Shown: piece after piece, positions 50,865-58,476 of the stretch
Numbering within the stretch: the first letter of the stretch is position 1
How the letters are laid out: each line of letters opens with the position of its first letter
Source: Litchfieldia alkalitelluris
GTDB taxonomy: Bacteria > Bacillota > Bacilli > Bacillales > Bacillaceae_L
NCBI RefSeq assembly: GCF_002019645.1
Contig: NZ_KV917374.1
Coordinates: 582,856 to 646,855, forward strand
Reading direction: 5' to 3'
Length of the DNA stretch: 64,000 nucleotides
Made by a program: the position numbers and the translations under genes
The notes under the pieces: generated by a model
Seen by the model: only the letters and a program-made list of their open reading frames with translations
Database searches by the model: none
Told to the model about the DNA's origin: nothing

Positions 50865-51140
50865 GTGCACGATTACATCAAAGAGCGTACTATCAAGATT
50901 GGAAAGTATATCGTGGAGACAAAGAAAACAGTTCGCGTGATTGCGAAGGAGTTTGGTGTTTCCAAAAGTACTGTCCACAAAGATTTAACTGAGAGACTTC
51001 CAGAAATTAATCCCGAACTTGCAAATGAAGTAAAAGAAATTCTCGATTATCATAAATCGATCCGCCATCTGCGTGGGGGTGAAGCAACAAAATTAAAGTA
51101 TAAACGAGAAGATTTAGAAGAAGAAGTTGTAAAGCAATAA
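50865..51140 (+). CDS. spoIIID: sporulation transcription factor SpoIIID
   Basis: 91 residues, nearly identical to the B. subtilis protein over the DNA-binding part (HDYIKERTIKIGKYIVETKK ... VSKSTVHKDLTERLPEINPE). It is a mother-cell regulator that binds DNA as a monomer through a helix-turn-helix and a basic tail. GTG 50865 gives the native start (MHDYIKERT) with GGAGGG nine bases upstream; a longer frame from 50802 is not real. Followed by mbl, as in B. subtilis. Confidence 0.97.
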   Translation: MHDYIKERTIKIGKYIVETKKTVRVIAKEFGVSKSTVHKDLTERLPEINPELANEVKEILDYHKSIRHLRGGEATKLKYKREDLEEEVVKQ

Positions 51141-51217
51141 AAATCTCATTCTTTCTTGCATGGTCGACAAATTTTTACATTCTTTTTTTGCAAAATCATA
51201 TTTTATTTTTCATTTTG

Positions 51218-51226
51218 TGATAGAAT
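51218..51226 (+). promoter_or_regulatory. candidate extended -10 promoter of mbl
   Basis: TGATAGAAT (TGN plus TAGAAT), with a further TATAAT at 51228-51233. No clear -35. Start expected near 51235. Confidence 0.4.
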
Positions 51227-51282
51227 ATATAATTAGGAAAATATTGTGCATTGGCCAGTAATGCAAGGAGGAAAGTAACAAA

Positions 51283-52284
51283 ATGTTAGCTAGGGATATT
51301 GGAATTGATCTAGGGACCGCGAACGTACTGATCCATGTAAAGGGAAAAGGAATTGTGTTAAACGAGCCTTCAGTAGTAGCAATTGATCGAAATAACGGAA
51401 GAGTACTTGCGGTTGGTGAAGAAGCGAGGCGCATGGTTGGGCGTACACCTGGGAATATTGTTGCGATTCGACCATTAAAGGATGGCGTCATTGCGGATTT
51501 TGATGTGACAGAAGCGATGTTGAAACATTTCATTAATAAGCTGAATGTAAAAGGATTTCTATCGAAACCACGCATCTTGATTTGTTGCCCGACCAATATA
51601 ACATCAGTTGAGCAAAAGGCAATTCGGGAAGCTGCTGAAAAAAGTGGTGGGAAAAAGATCTTTTTAGAGGAAGAACCAAAAGTAGCTGCAATTGGAGCAG
51701 GGATGGATATCTTTCAGCCAAGTGGAAATATGGTAGTAGATATTGGCGGTGGAACAACTGATGTTGCCGTGTTATCAATGGGCGATATTGTCACCGCCTC
51801 TTCCATTAAAATGGCAGGGGACAAGTTCGATGCTGAAATCCTAAGCTATATTAAGCGTGAATATAAGCTACTAATTGGTGAGAGAACGGCTGAGGACATC
51901 AAAATCAAAGTAGCGACGGTATTCCCAGGTGCGCGTCAAGAGGAAATTGATATCCGCGGACGAGATATGGTAACTGGATTGCCACGCACAATCACTGTAA
52001 GATCTGATGAAATCGAACGAGCATTACGTGAATCTGTGGCTGTTATTGTACAAGCTTCAAAAAGTGTTTTAGAACGTACACCACCAGAGCTTTCAGCTGA
52101 TATCATTGACCGTGGAGTAATCCTCACTGGTGGAGGAGCACTATTACACGGGATTGATCAACTATTAGCAGATGAGTTGAGAGTACCAGTGCTTATTGCA
52201 GAACATCCAATGGAATGTGTAGCAATTGGTACAGGGATTATGCTCGAAAATCTTGATCGAATCCCAACACGTAAACTAGTGTAA
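51283..52284 (+). CDS. mbl: MreB-like actin homologue Mbl
   Basis: 333 residues, the exact length of B. subtilis Mbl. Actin-fold phosphate loops DIGIDLGTANVLIHVKGKGI and VVDIGGGTTDVAVLSMGD, and the adenosine motif GVILTGGGALLHGID, are intact. Forms membrane-bound filaments that guide lateral wall synthesis and, in B. subtilis, LytE activity. Identification as Mbl rather than MreB or MreBH rests on sequence and on the spoIIID-mbl-flhO order. Confidence 0.98.
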   Translation: MLARDIGIDLGTANVLIHVKGKGIVLNEPSVVAIDRNNGRVLAVGEEARRMVGRTPGNIVAIRPLKDGVIADFDVTEAMLKHFINKLNVKGFLSKPRILICCPTNITSVEQKAIREAAEKSGGKKIFLEEEPKVAAIGAGMDIFQPSGNMVVDIGGGTTDVAVLSMGDIVTASSIKMAGDKFDAEILSYIKREYKLLIGERTAEDIKIKVATVFPGARQEEIDIRGRDMVTGLPRTITVRSDEIERALRESVAVIVQASKSVLERTPPELSADIIDRGVILTGGGALLHGIDQLLADELRVPVLIAEHPMECVAIGTGIMLENLDRIPTRKLV

Positions 52285-52347
52285 ACTGCTTCACCTTGTT
52301 GCTGGGTCAAGCAAACGTATATGATCATCATACTAATTATCCTAAGA

Positions 52348-52378
52348 TAGGACCTTGTCATTTCTAAGACTGGTCCTA
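52348..52378 (+). terminator. weak hairpin after mbl
   Basis: TAGGACC and GGTCCTA arms with a 17-base loop; no U-run. Low support as a terminator. Confidence 0.3.
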
Positions 52379-52510
52379 ATTTCCTAAATAATAGCTTACA
52401 AAATTCGATAAATTTAAACATTCCTCTTTTTAAAATTAGGTATTTAAACTAAAATAAAGAGAGGTTGTTTATATACATAAGATTGTTAACTAGAGAATGA
52501 GGTGGAAGCT

Positions 52511-53326
52511 TTGCTCAGAGGTTTTTATACAGCTGCATCAGGTATGCTTGCTCAACAGCGTCGAACAGATATGTTAACGAATAATATCGCAAATGCTAAC
52601 ACACCAGGATTTAAGTCCGATCAAGCATCACTTCGAGCATTTCCAGAGCTTCTATTACAGCGAGTGGAATCAACGAATGCATTACCATCTAAAAAACTAG
52701 CAACAACTACAACAATCGGTAGTTTGAATACGGGAGTTTATATGCAGGAAACAGTTCCTCTCTTCGTGCAGGGGGACATTCGCGAAACGAATCAAAAAAC
52801 CGATTTAGCATTAATAAATGGTGAATTGCCTGACGGTGGCTCTCTCTTTTTTACCGTTGCAAATGAAAACGGAGATCTCCGTTATACAAGGAACGGAAAT
52901 TTTACACTTGATGGGACAGGCCACTTGACCACAAATGAAGGCTACTATGTGCTTAATGCTAACGGTGATCGGATTCAACTACAAAACGATCAATTTAGCG
53001 TGGCTCCTAATGGCATAATTAGCGAAAATGGAATAGAAGTTGATACAGTAGGTATTTCCTTTGCGGAAAATGCAAATGACCTTGTTAAAGAGGGCAATGG
53101 ATTATTTGCAGCACAACCCGATGCAGTGATGCAGGGTGCAAATAACAATCAAAATCTTACATTTACACTTAGACAGGGCTATATTGAGAGATCGAACGTA
53201 GATGTAACAACCGCTATGACGGAAATGATGACGGCTTACCGCTCATTTGAAGCTAACCAAAAAATTCTCCAAGCCTATGATAGAAGCATGGAGAAAGCTG
53301 TAAATGAGATTGGGCGTTTACGATAA
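52511..53326 (+). CDS. flhO: flagellar hook-basal body protein FlhO (FlgF/G-like)
   Basis: 271 residues. The N-terminal rod signature LRGFYTAASGMLAQQRRTDM and LTNNIANANTPGFKS, and the C-terminal ERSNVDVTTAMTEMMTAYRS, are those of axial rod and hook proteins. I chose TTG 52511, which yields the MLRGxYTA start of the B. subtilis protein, with GAGGTGG five bases upstream. The flhO-flhP pair normally forms one unit; here a dispersed element has entered the gap. Confidence 0.95.
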   Translation: MLRGFYTAASGMLAQQRRTDMLTNNIANANTPGFKSDQASLRAFPELLLQRVESTNALPSKKLATTTTIGSLNTGVYMQETVPLFVQGDIRETNQKTDLALINGELPDGGSLFFTVANENGDLRYTRNGNFTLDGTGHLTTNEGYYVLNANGDRIQLQNDQFSVAPNGIISENGIEVDTVGISFAENANDLVKEGNGLFAAQPDAVMQGANNNQNLTFTLRQGYIERSNVDVTTAMTEMMTAYRSFEANQKILQAYDRSMEKAVNEIGRLR

Positions 53327-53424
53327 AAGAAACAAAAAATAATAATGATGAAGACGCTTCTAGATTTTGGTGTTTTGTAATGCGAATGAGTATTTGCACC
53401 ATGAGTTATGAAAATAGTGCATTT

Positions 53425-53585
53425 ACCTAATGTGGAATGAGCGGAGAGCCAATTGACTACTGCAGGATCCAGTGGTCTCGGGAGACCCCGCAGGAGCCAA
53501 AAAGCGACGAGGAGGCTCACGGACCACCCCGCGGTATCCCGCGAGTGAATCGCAGCTCATGGAACTCCACTATCTAGGTTATTTT
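53425..53585 (+). repeat. GC-rich dispersed hairpin element, copy 6 (between flhO and flhP)
   Basis: AATGTGGAATGAGCGGAGAG, TTGACTACTGCAGGATCC, GGGAGACCCCGCAGGAGCC, GCGACGAGGAGGCTCACGG, CCCCGCGGTATCCCGCGAG and CTCATGGAACTCCACT, in the family order. Confidence 0.9.
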
Positions 53586-53658
53586 CAGAAATGCGACAAA
53601 CTATTTTTATAGTAGTCATAAATATAAAGAAAGAAAAGGGTTTTCAGGAGGACATGTT

Positions 53659-54504
53659 GTGAATCGATCATTTTTAACAGCAACAAATACAATGACCCAG
53701 CTTCAAAAACAAATGGATACGATTGGTCATAATCTTGCGAATGTTAATACCCATGGATATAAAAAGCGAGATATCCAATTTAGTGAGCTTCTATATCAAC
53801 AATTTGAAAACCCCACTTCAGATCAAAATGCCATTGGTAGATTAACACCAAATGGAATTAGACAGGGTGTAGGTGCAAAAATTGGACAAACTATGCTTAA
53901 CTTATCAACGGGTGCCGTTCAAGTAACCGATCGTCCACTTGACCTTGCATTAACAAAGCAGGGACAATTTTTAGAAGTGCTGGTTGAAGAAAATGGTATA
54001 CAGGTTCCACATGTCACTCGCAATGGAGCCCTTTATCTTTCGCCATTAAACGATGGTACAAACCAAGTGGCGCTAGTCACTGCTGAAGGATATCCGGTGT
54101 TGGATACGGACGGTGAACCAATCGTGTTTTTAGACCAATTTAAAGACATGACTATTTCAACTGATGGTCAATTAACGGTGAATAGACAGGATGGACAGTC
54201 ACAACAATTTGACCTATCTGTTCTACAGGTAGATAAGCCACAGCTTTTAAATCCAATAGGAAATAACGTATATGGGCTGCCAAACCTTGAAGAATTAGGA
54301 CTTGCTGAAGAAGAATTATTCACACAGCTTGTTGGAGATAACCGTGCGAACATAGCGATCACTCAAGGTGCACTTGAGCAATCGAATGTAGATGTGGCGA
54401 CTGAAATGTCTGACCTCATGATCGCGCAGCGTTCGTATCAGTTTAATGCGAAATCCATATCTCTTGCAGATCAAATGTTGGGGTTAGTCAATGGAATACG
54501 TTAA
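53659..54504 (+). CDS. flhP: flagellar hook-basal body protein FlhP (FlgF/G-like)
   Basis: 281 residues, same family as FlhO: LTATNTMTQLQKQMDTIGHN and LANVNTHGYKKRDIQF at the start, and ALEQSNVDVATEMSDLMIAQ at the end. GTG 53659 behind CAGGAGGAC. Predicted distal-rod component exported by the flagellar type III system. The next gene starts near its stop codon. Confidence 0.95.
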   Translation: MNRSFLTATNTMTQLQKQMDTIGHNLANVNTHGYKKRDIQFSELLYQQFENPTSDQNAIGRLTPNGIRQGVGAKIGQTMLNLSTGAVQVTDRPLDLALTKQGQFLEVLVEENGIQVPHVTRNGALYLSPLNDGTNQVALVTAEGYPVLDTDGEPIVFLDQFKDMTISTDGQLTVNRQDGQSQQFDLSVLQVDKPQLLNPIGNNVYGLPNLEELGLAEEELFTQLVGDNRANIAITQGALEQSNVDVATEMSDLMIAQRSYQFNAKSISLADQMLGLVNGIR

Positions 54505-54523
54505 AGGACAGGTGAATTCTCAA

Positions 54524-54808
54524 GTGACCACAGATAATAACAGACCACAAGAAGCAACACATGAAAAAGTGCGTAAACAACGTTATGAGGAAGAAACTAC
54601 AAAACAAAAGTCTAAACAAAAAAGACTCGTTCGTATCCGTATTATTCCTATTTGGTTACGTCTTTTTATCATTGCAGCTTTAATTGCAATAAGTGCAATT
54701 GCTGGTGTCGTTATAGGTTATGGGGTTATTGGGAGTGGAGAGCCGGAAGACGCATTAAAGAAATCGACTTGGCAGCATATTATTGATCTGGTTGAAAAGC
54801 AGAAATAA
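54524..54808 (+). CDS. EpuA-domain membrane protein (often annotated RNA polymerase subunit beta)
   Basis: 94 residues: a polar, Lys/Gln-rich cytoplasmic start, then RIRIIPIWLRLFIIAALIA and IAGVVIGYGVIGSGEPEDAL, the EpuA signature with a single membrane helix. Databases often label such proteins DNA-directed RNA polymerase subunit beta, without evidence. GTG 54524 has GGTGA eight bases upstream; an ATG at 54491 inside flhP is an alternative. It is coupled to flhP and followed by fabZ. Role unknown. Confidence 0.78.
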   Translation: MTTDNNRPQEATHEKVRKQRYEEETTKQKSKQKRLVRIRIIPIWLRLFIIAALIAISAIAGVVIGYGVIGSGEPEDALKKSTWQHIIDLVEKQK

Positions 54809-54861
54809 AGCAAGTATAGTTAAAATTTTACAACTATCATTATAAATAGGAGGCAAGATAG

Positions 54862-55296
54862 ATGTTAGATATTAACGAAATAAAAGAAATCATTCCACAT
54901 CGATATCCATTTTTATTAGTGGACCGAATCCTTGAGATTGAAGAAGGTAAACGCGCTGTAGGAATTAAAAATGTAACAGCAAATGAAGAATTCTTTAATG
55001 GCCATTTTCCAGAATTCCCGGTTATGCCAGGTGTGTTAATTGTTGAAGCACTTGCGCAGGTAGGCGCTGTAGCAATGCTCATTAAAGATGAAAATCGTGG
55101 CCGCCTTGCATTTTTTGCTGGTATTGATAATTGCCGCTTCAAAAGACAAGTCGTTCCTGGAGATCAGCTTCGCCTTGAAGTTGAAATGACAAGAGTTCGT
55201 GGTTCAATGGGTAAAGGTAAAGCTGTGGCAACAGTTGACGGAGAGCTTGTATGTGAAATGGAATTAATGTTTGCTTTAGGGGATAAAAAGGAATAG
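54862..55296 (+). CDS. fabZ: 3-hydroxyacyl-[acyl-carrier-protein] dehydratase
   Basis: 144 residues, hot-dog fold. Catalytic histidine and glutamate are in [20 protein letters not shown]. Removes water from beta-hydroxyacyl-ACP in fatty-acid elongation. ATG 54862 behind AGGAGGCAA. The position (mbl, flhO, flhP, then fabZ) matches ywpB of B. subtilis. Confidence 0.97.
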   Translation: MLDINEIKEIIPHRYPFLLVDRILEIEEGKRAVGIKNVTANEEFFNGHFPEFPVMPGVLIVEALAQVGAVAMLIKDENRGRLAFFAGIDNCRFKRQVVPGDQLRLEVEMTRVRGSMGKGKAVATVDGELVCEMELMFALGDKKE

Positions 55297-55312
55297 TAGT
55301 TGCTTTTGAAAC

Positions 55313-55348
55313 AACGCTCAGGCTAAATGGTCTTGGGTGTTTTTTTAT
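55313..55348 (+). terminator. terminator of fabZ
   Basis: ACGCTCAGG and CTTGGGTGT arms (several G-U pairs), then seven Ts. Confidence 0.7.
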
Positions 55349-55349
55349 T

Positions 55350-55789
55350 GGGGTAAATGGTCTTGAGCTCCTTTCTTAGGGGGAATGAGACGAATCGCTA
55401 TAGCCCTATGGAGAACGCTGATTCACTTCCTTGAATGGAATAGACATGTAAGGAGTGGTGTTTGGATTACCTTACAAGCAAAAAAAGCTAAAGGAAGGGA
55501 ATCAAAGCAGTTGTTATGTTCCCTTACTCCTGCCAAAAGCCTAAGCAAGTGAATCAAAGCAGGTGAATCAAAGCAAGTGTCTGATCCCCTAAAAAAGAAA
55601 ACTGCCCGAAACCTTAGACTTCAGATTCCCTTGACCTAGTTAAAATACTCCCAAAAAATCCAAACATAAACCGACCAACACTAAAATAATTACCTACATC
55701 ATGAAAATTATTCAAAAGGTTGGGCAAGCTAATCAAAGACCTAGTAAACCTTGAGGTCATCGACATTAATTTAGAAAGGGGTAAACGAT
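55350..55789. other. gene-free stretch after fabZ
   Basis: No supported gene. Holds short direct repeats AATCAAAGCARGTG near 55550-55590 (15-bp step), with a related AATCAAAG at about 55500 and 55733. No palindromic array or dispersed hairpin element is recognised. Confidence 0.5.
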
Positions 55790-56077
55790 ATGAATAAAAA
55801 ATGGCTACTTAAGCTTTCAGGAACACTTCTTGCAGCATCTCTTATTACTGGTTGTGCAGCAGATGATCAAGATCCGCCACCAGAAGAAACTCCAATGGAT
55901 GAAGTGACACCGGAAGAAGATGTAGTACCACCTGGAGAAGAAGTTGAAGAAGAAGTCGTACCTGGTGAAGAAGCTGAAGAAGAAGTTGCACCAGGAGAGG
56001 ATGCAACACCTGGAGATGAAACTCCAGATACAGATACTGATATGGGTGAAACAGAAAACGAAGAAGATGAGCAATAA
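55790..56077 (+). CDS. small acidic lipoprotein
   Basis: 95 residues. Signal peptide with lipobox LITG|C (Cys at about residue 22), then a mature part almost wholly of Glu, Asp, Pro, Val, Gly and Thr in near-repeats (EEVVPGEEAEEEVAPGEDAT). Good AAAGGGGTAAACG site and a strong terminator afterwards, so it is a genuine single-gene unit. The mature chain should be disordered and strongly negative. No function is known; the composition recalls the acidic tail of SpoIIQ in the same window. Confidence 0.8.
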   Translation: MNKKWLLKLSGTLLAASLITGCAADDQDPPPEETPMDEVTPEEDVVPPGEEVEEEVVPGEEAEEEVAPGEDATPGDETPDTDTDMGETENEEDEQ

Positions 56078-56082
56078 GTATA

Positions 56083-56112
56083 AAAAGTCCCCATCTACAT
56101 GGGGACTTTTCT
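56083..56112 (+). terminator. terminator of the lipoprotein gene
   Basis: AAAAGTCCCCAT and ATGGGGACTTTT arms with a four-base loop. Confidence 0.92.
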
Positions 56113-56164
56113 TATAAATAAAGATTGAGGCAACACGGCCTTGTTGATTTTTCGCGCAGGTATA

Positions 56165-56365
56165 GGAACCCCATAGCCGGAAAAATTCCGGCTATTGTAT
56201 CTAGTAGGGTGCTAAGAAGCAGATATAAGCGGAGAAATTCCGGTTAACATCTCTAATATATGATTAAATCTAAAGATTAGGTTGATATAAGTGGAAAAAC
56301 TCCTGTTATTTTTAGGGAAATGTTGATATTTCCCTACTTAAGCGGAATTTTTCCGTTTATGTCCC
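56165..56365 (+). repeat. palindrome-array element, copy 3 (diverged)
   Basis: Palindromes TAGCCGGAAAAATTCCGGCTA, AAGCGGAGAAATTCCGGTT, AAGTGGAAAAACTCCTGTT and AAGCGGAATTTTTCCGTTT centre near 56184, 56236, 56298 and 56346 (spacings 52, 62 and 48 bp), the same layout as copies 1 and 2 but with C/G-flanked cores. Confidence 0.7.
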
Positions 56366-56516
56366 TCCAACACAGTGAAATAAACAAGATAGATAAGACA
56401 CCGCCATCTAAAAAGAAAGCAAAACTAACTCCCTAGAGTAATAGCTGGTCTACATACCTTTGTATGATAAAGGAGTAAATGACATAAAGTATAAATTAGC
56501 AGATTTTCACTAAACA

Positions 56517-56545
56517 AAAAGAACCGGGCTGTGCCCGGTTTTTCC
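56517..56545. terminator. bidirectional terminator next to ywpF
   Basis: AACCGGGC and GCCCGGTT arms with A-run before and T-run after. It lies directly past the ywpF stop codon on the minus strand. Confidence 0.9.
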
Positions 56546-56547
56546 TA

Positions 56548-56994
56548 TTACTTCACATTCGATAAAATCTTCTTCCGTTCTTCATGAACAATCTGGTTGA
56601 AGGTCTTTAGGAGCTCTTCACCCTGCAATCCCTGTTGCAAGAGCTGGGCTAAAATTTGTTCGGATTTTACAAAAGGAGCTCGTTCTAATTTTCCATCAAA
56701 TAAGATGCTAATATGATCCGAAAATTCTTTAATTGACATCACTGTTGCTTGGACGAATGCAGGATCATTTGATTTATCACTAATAGTCACTTGAAGATGT
56801 AATGCTTTTTGTTCATTTTTAAATTGCTCAAAAAGCGCACGGTCACTTTTGTTTAAAAAGGCCTCAATGATCCAACGCTTCCCACTATCTTCTCTGTTAA
56901 TAATTAATCCATCAATTAAATCTACATCAATGATCTTTTCTTCTGAAGGCACATCTGGTAAAAAACTGAGAGACACTAGCTTGAATGTCTTCAA
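56548..56994 (-). CDS. ywpF: YwpF-like protein
   Basis: 148 residues, no signal peptide or membrane helix. The beginning, MKTFKLVSLSFLPD then IIDVDLIDGLIINREDSGKR, matches the YwpF family. I chose TTG 56994 behind AGGAGTGG; a longer frame from 57021 starts upstream of that site. In B. subtilis ywpF lies between fabZ and ssbB as here. Function unknown. Confidence 0.85.
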   Translation of the reverse strand: MKTFKLVSLSFLPDVPSEEKIIDVDLIDGLIINREDSGKRWIIEAFLNKSDRALFEQFKNEQKALHLQVTISDKSNDPAFVQATVMSIKEFSDHISILFDGKLERAPFVKSEQILAQLLQQGLQGEELLKTFNQIVHEERKKILSNVK

Positions 56995-57210
56995 AATACC
57001 ACTCCTGTCTACTTCTATCATTAGTAAAAATTATAGCATATAAGCGAATAGAAAATAAATTACCTCAAATTTTTTTTGTGAAAACACGGTAGAATATCCA
57101 AATTATTTCCCACACACCTTTGCTTTTATACCTAATACAAAAGTAACAAGTTTTATGAAAATAACTTATTTTAAAATACCCACCCTTTCATATCTGTAAA
57201 CATTCTTATG

Positions 57211-57223
57211 AAAAGTTATTTTT
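57211..57223 (+). promoter_or_regulatory. candidate ComK AT-box upstream of ssbB
   Basis: AAAAGTTATTTTT fits AAAA-N5-TTTT exactly; a second, imperfect box (AAAT-ACCGA-TTTT) lies at 57252-57264, 28 bp away, near but not at the usual 31-bp spacing. B. subtilis ssbB is a ComK target, which makes the site plausible. Confidence 0.4.
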
Positions 57224-57261
57224 CAATGTTGGAATATGTCTAAAAATGTAAAAATACCGAT

Positions 57262-57291
57262 TTTACGGAATGATAACGTTTCATATATGAT
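57262..57291 (+). promoter_or_regulatory. candidate sigma-A promoter of ssbB
   Basis: TTTACG at 57262-57267, an 18-bp spacer and TATGAT at 57286-57291, about 35 bases before the start codon. Confidence 0.5.
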
Positions 57292-57326
57292 GTACTTGTA
57301 TTTAGAGATAGAAAGGAGGGAACTAG

Positions 57327-57665
57327 GTGATCAATCAGGTGATTTTAGTAGGTAGGCTTACAAGAGATCCGGAAATTCGTTATACAGCCGATGGGCAGGC
57401 TGTAGCAAATGTAACTTTGGCAGTTAATAGAAACTATAAAAGTCAAGCTGGAGAGATAGAAGCTGATTTTGTAAATTGTACCCTTTGGAGAAAGACCGCT
57501 GAAAATACAGCGAATTATTGTAAAAAGGGATCAATTATAGGAGTTAGTGGCCGAATTCAGACACGAAGCTATGAAAATGATGGGCGAAGAGTGTATATAA
57601 CTGAAGTGTTGGCTGAATCTGTGAAGTTCATGGGTGGAAAACCAAGAGAATTAGTGGAGCAATAA
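57327..57665 (+). CDS. ssbB: competence-type single-stranded DNA-binding protein SsbB
   Basis: 112 residues, OB fold: [20 protein letters not shown] and [20 protein letters not shown]. It lacks the long disordered linker and acidic DDDIPF tip of housekeeping SsbA, so it is the short SsbB type (113 residues in B. subtilis), which protects incoming DNA during transformation. GTG start behind AAAGGAGGG. Confidence 0.95.
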   Translation: MINQVILVGRLTRDPEIRYTADGQAVANVTLAVNRNYKSQAGEIEADFVNCTLWRKTAENTANYCKKGSIIGVSGRIQTRSYENDGRRVYITEVLAESVKFMGGKPRELVEQ

Positions 57666-57680
57666 AAAAAGGAGGCCCCA

Positions 57681-57869
57681 ATGGTACATGAAGAATTAAA
57701 GCAAATGGATCAACGAATTGAAAAGCTTGCAAACGGCATCGGCTACCATTTAGAAACTCTTTTGGGTCAAATCGATGAACGGCTTAATCAAATCGAAACA
57801 ATGAATAATAGAAGATTCATAAAAATTGATTCCATGCTAGAAGGTAAGGTGTTTGATCATTGCGATTAG
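57681..57869 (+). CDS. small coiled-coil protein, unknown
   Basis: 62 residues. AAGGAGG lies nine bases before the ATG, and the gene is 15 bases after ssbB, so the two are co-transcribed. The whole chain is a heptad-like amphipathic helix (LKQMDQRIEKLANGIGYHLE, LGQIDERLNQIETM) suited to a coiled coil. No family recognised. Confidence 0.7.
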   Translation: MVHEELKQMDQRIEKLANGIGYHLETLLGQIDERLNQIETMNNRRFIKIDSMLEGKVFDHCD

Positions 57870-58236
57870 CTAATCCACGACAAAAATAAAGGCTCTTTTC
57901 TGAAAATTTAGTCCTTATAATCTTACTTTTAATTTAAATAAGGCATTAAATGTGATAATGGGATAAATATCCGGAAGAAAAGATGCCACACCACTTGGTT
58001 CATAGTGGTTTTCTATGACCTTAGAAGCAACAAAGTTTACGACAATAGCCAAAAAAAAAGGAGGTGTTTACAAGCCGTCCTCAACCAACTTCTCCATAGA
58101 TCCACTCGCATAATTAATTTTCAACAAAAGCTCACAAAAAGTTTTATAACCCACGAAACAATACGCAAAAAAAAAGAGTCAAATCATAAAGCATCCTCGC
58201 AAGCTTGCTTTAACCACATTGTCGCCTCATTAATTC
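57870..58236. other. gene-free stretch between ssbB unit and the ywqA block
   Basis: A 102-codon frame at 58005-58313 has no ribosome-binding site, runs through a terminator and shows no family features; I regard it as chance. Nothing else is recognised. Confidence 0.5.
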
Positions 58237-58276
58237 CTGGTTCACATAGGGCAAGCCTATATGAACCAGTTTTTTT
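58237..58276. terminator. terminator ahead of the minus-strand ywqA block
   Basis: CTGGTTCACATAGG and CCTATATGAACCAG arms (one mismatch) with seven Ts on the plus strand. Confidence 0.85.
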
Positions 58277-58341
58277 ATGTTGGCTACTTAAGGAATGTTT
58301 GTTTCCCTTTTAAAACAGTCATAGAAAACATAGTGGAGCCT

Positions 58342-58464
58342 TTATTTTAATTTCGTACTCACGATCGAAAATAGCTTCTGCCAGGCTTCAGCTTTATCTA
58401 GATGCTTTTCATTCACTTCTAACTTTTTCTTACGAGGCTTTTTTGGTGTTGTCGTCTTTTCCAA
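58342..58464 (-). CDS. 40-residue basic protein downstream of ywqA
   Basis: TTG 58464 has AGGAG nine bases upstream, lying at the ywqA stop codon. The product begins MEKTTTPKKPRKKKLEVNEK and ends in an amphipathic helix (HLDKAEAWQKLFSIVSTKL). It is the last reading frame of the ywqB-ywqA direction. The good start site and codon pattern suggest a real small gene; the function is unknown, and the basic start hints at nucleic-acid binding (inference). Confidence 0.6.
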   Translation of the reverse strand: MEKTTTPKKPRKKKLEVNEKHLDKAEAWQKLFSIVSTKLK

Positions 58465-58476
58465 GATACCTGACTC

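Noticed and set aside
58005..58313. 102-codon frame after ssbB
   Set aside because: Runs through an intrinsic terminator and has no ribosome-binding site.
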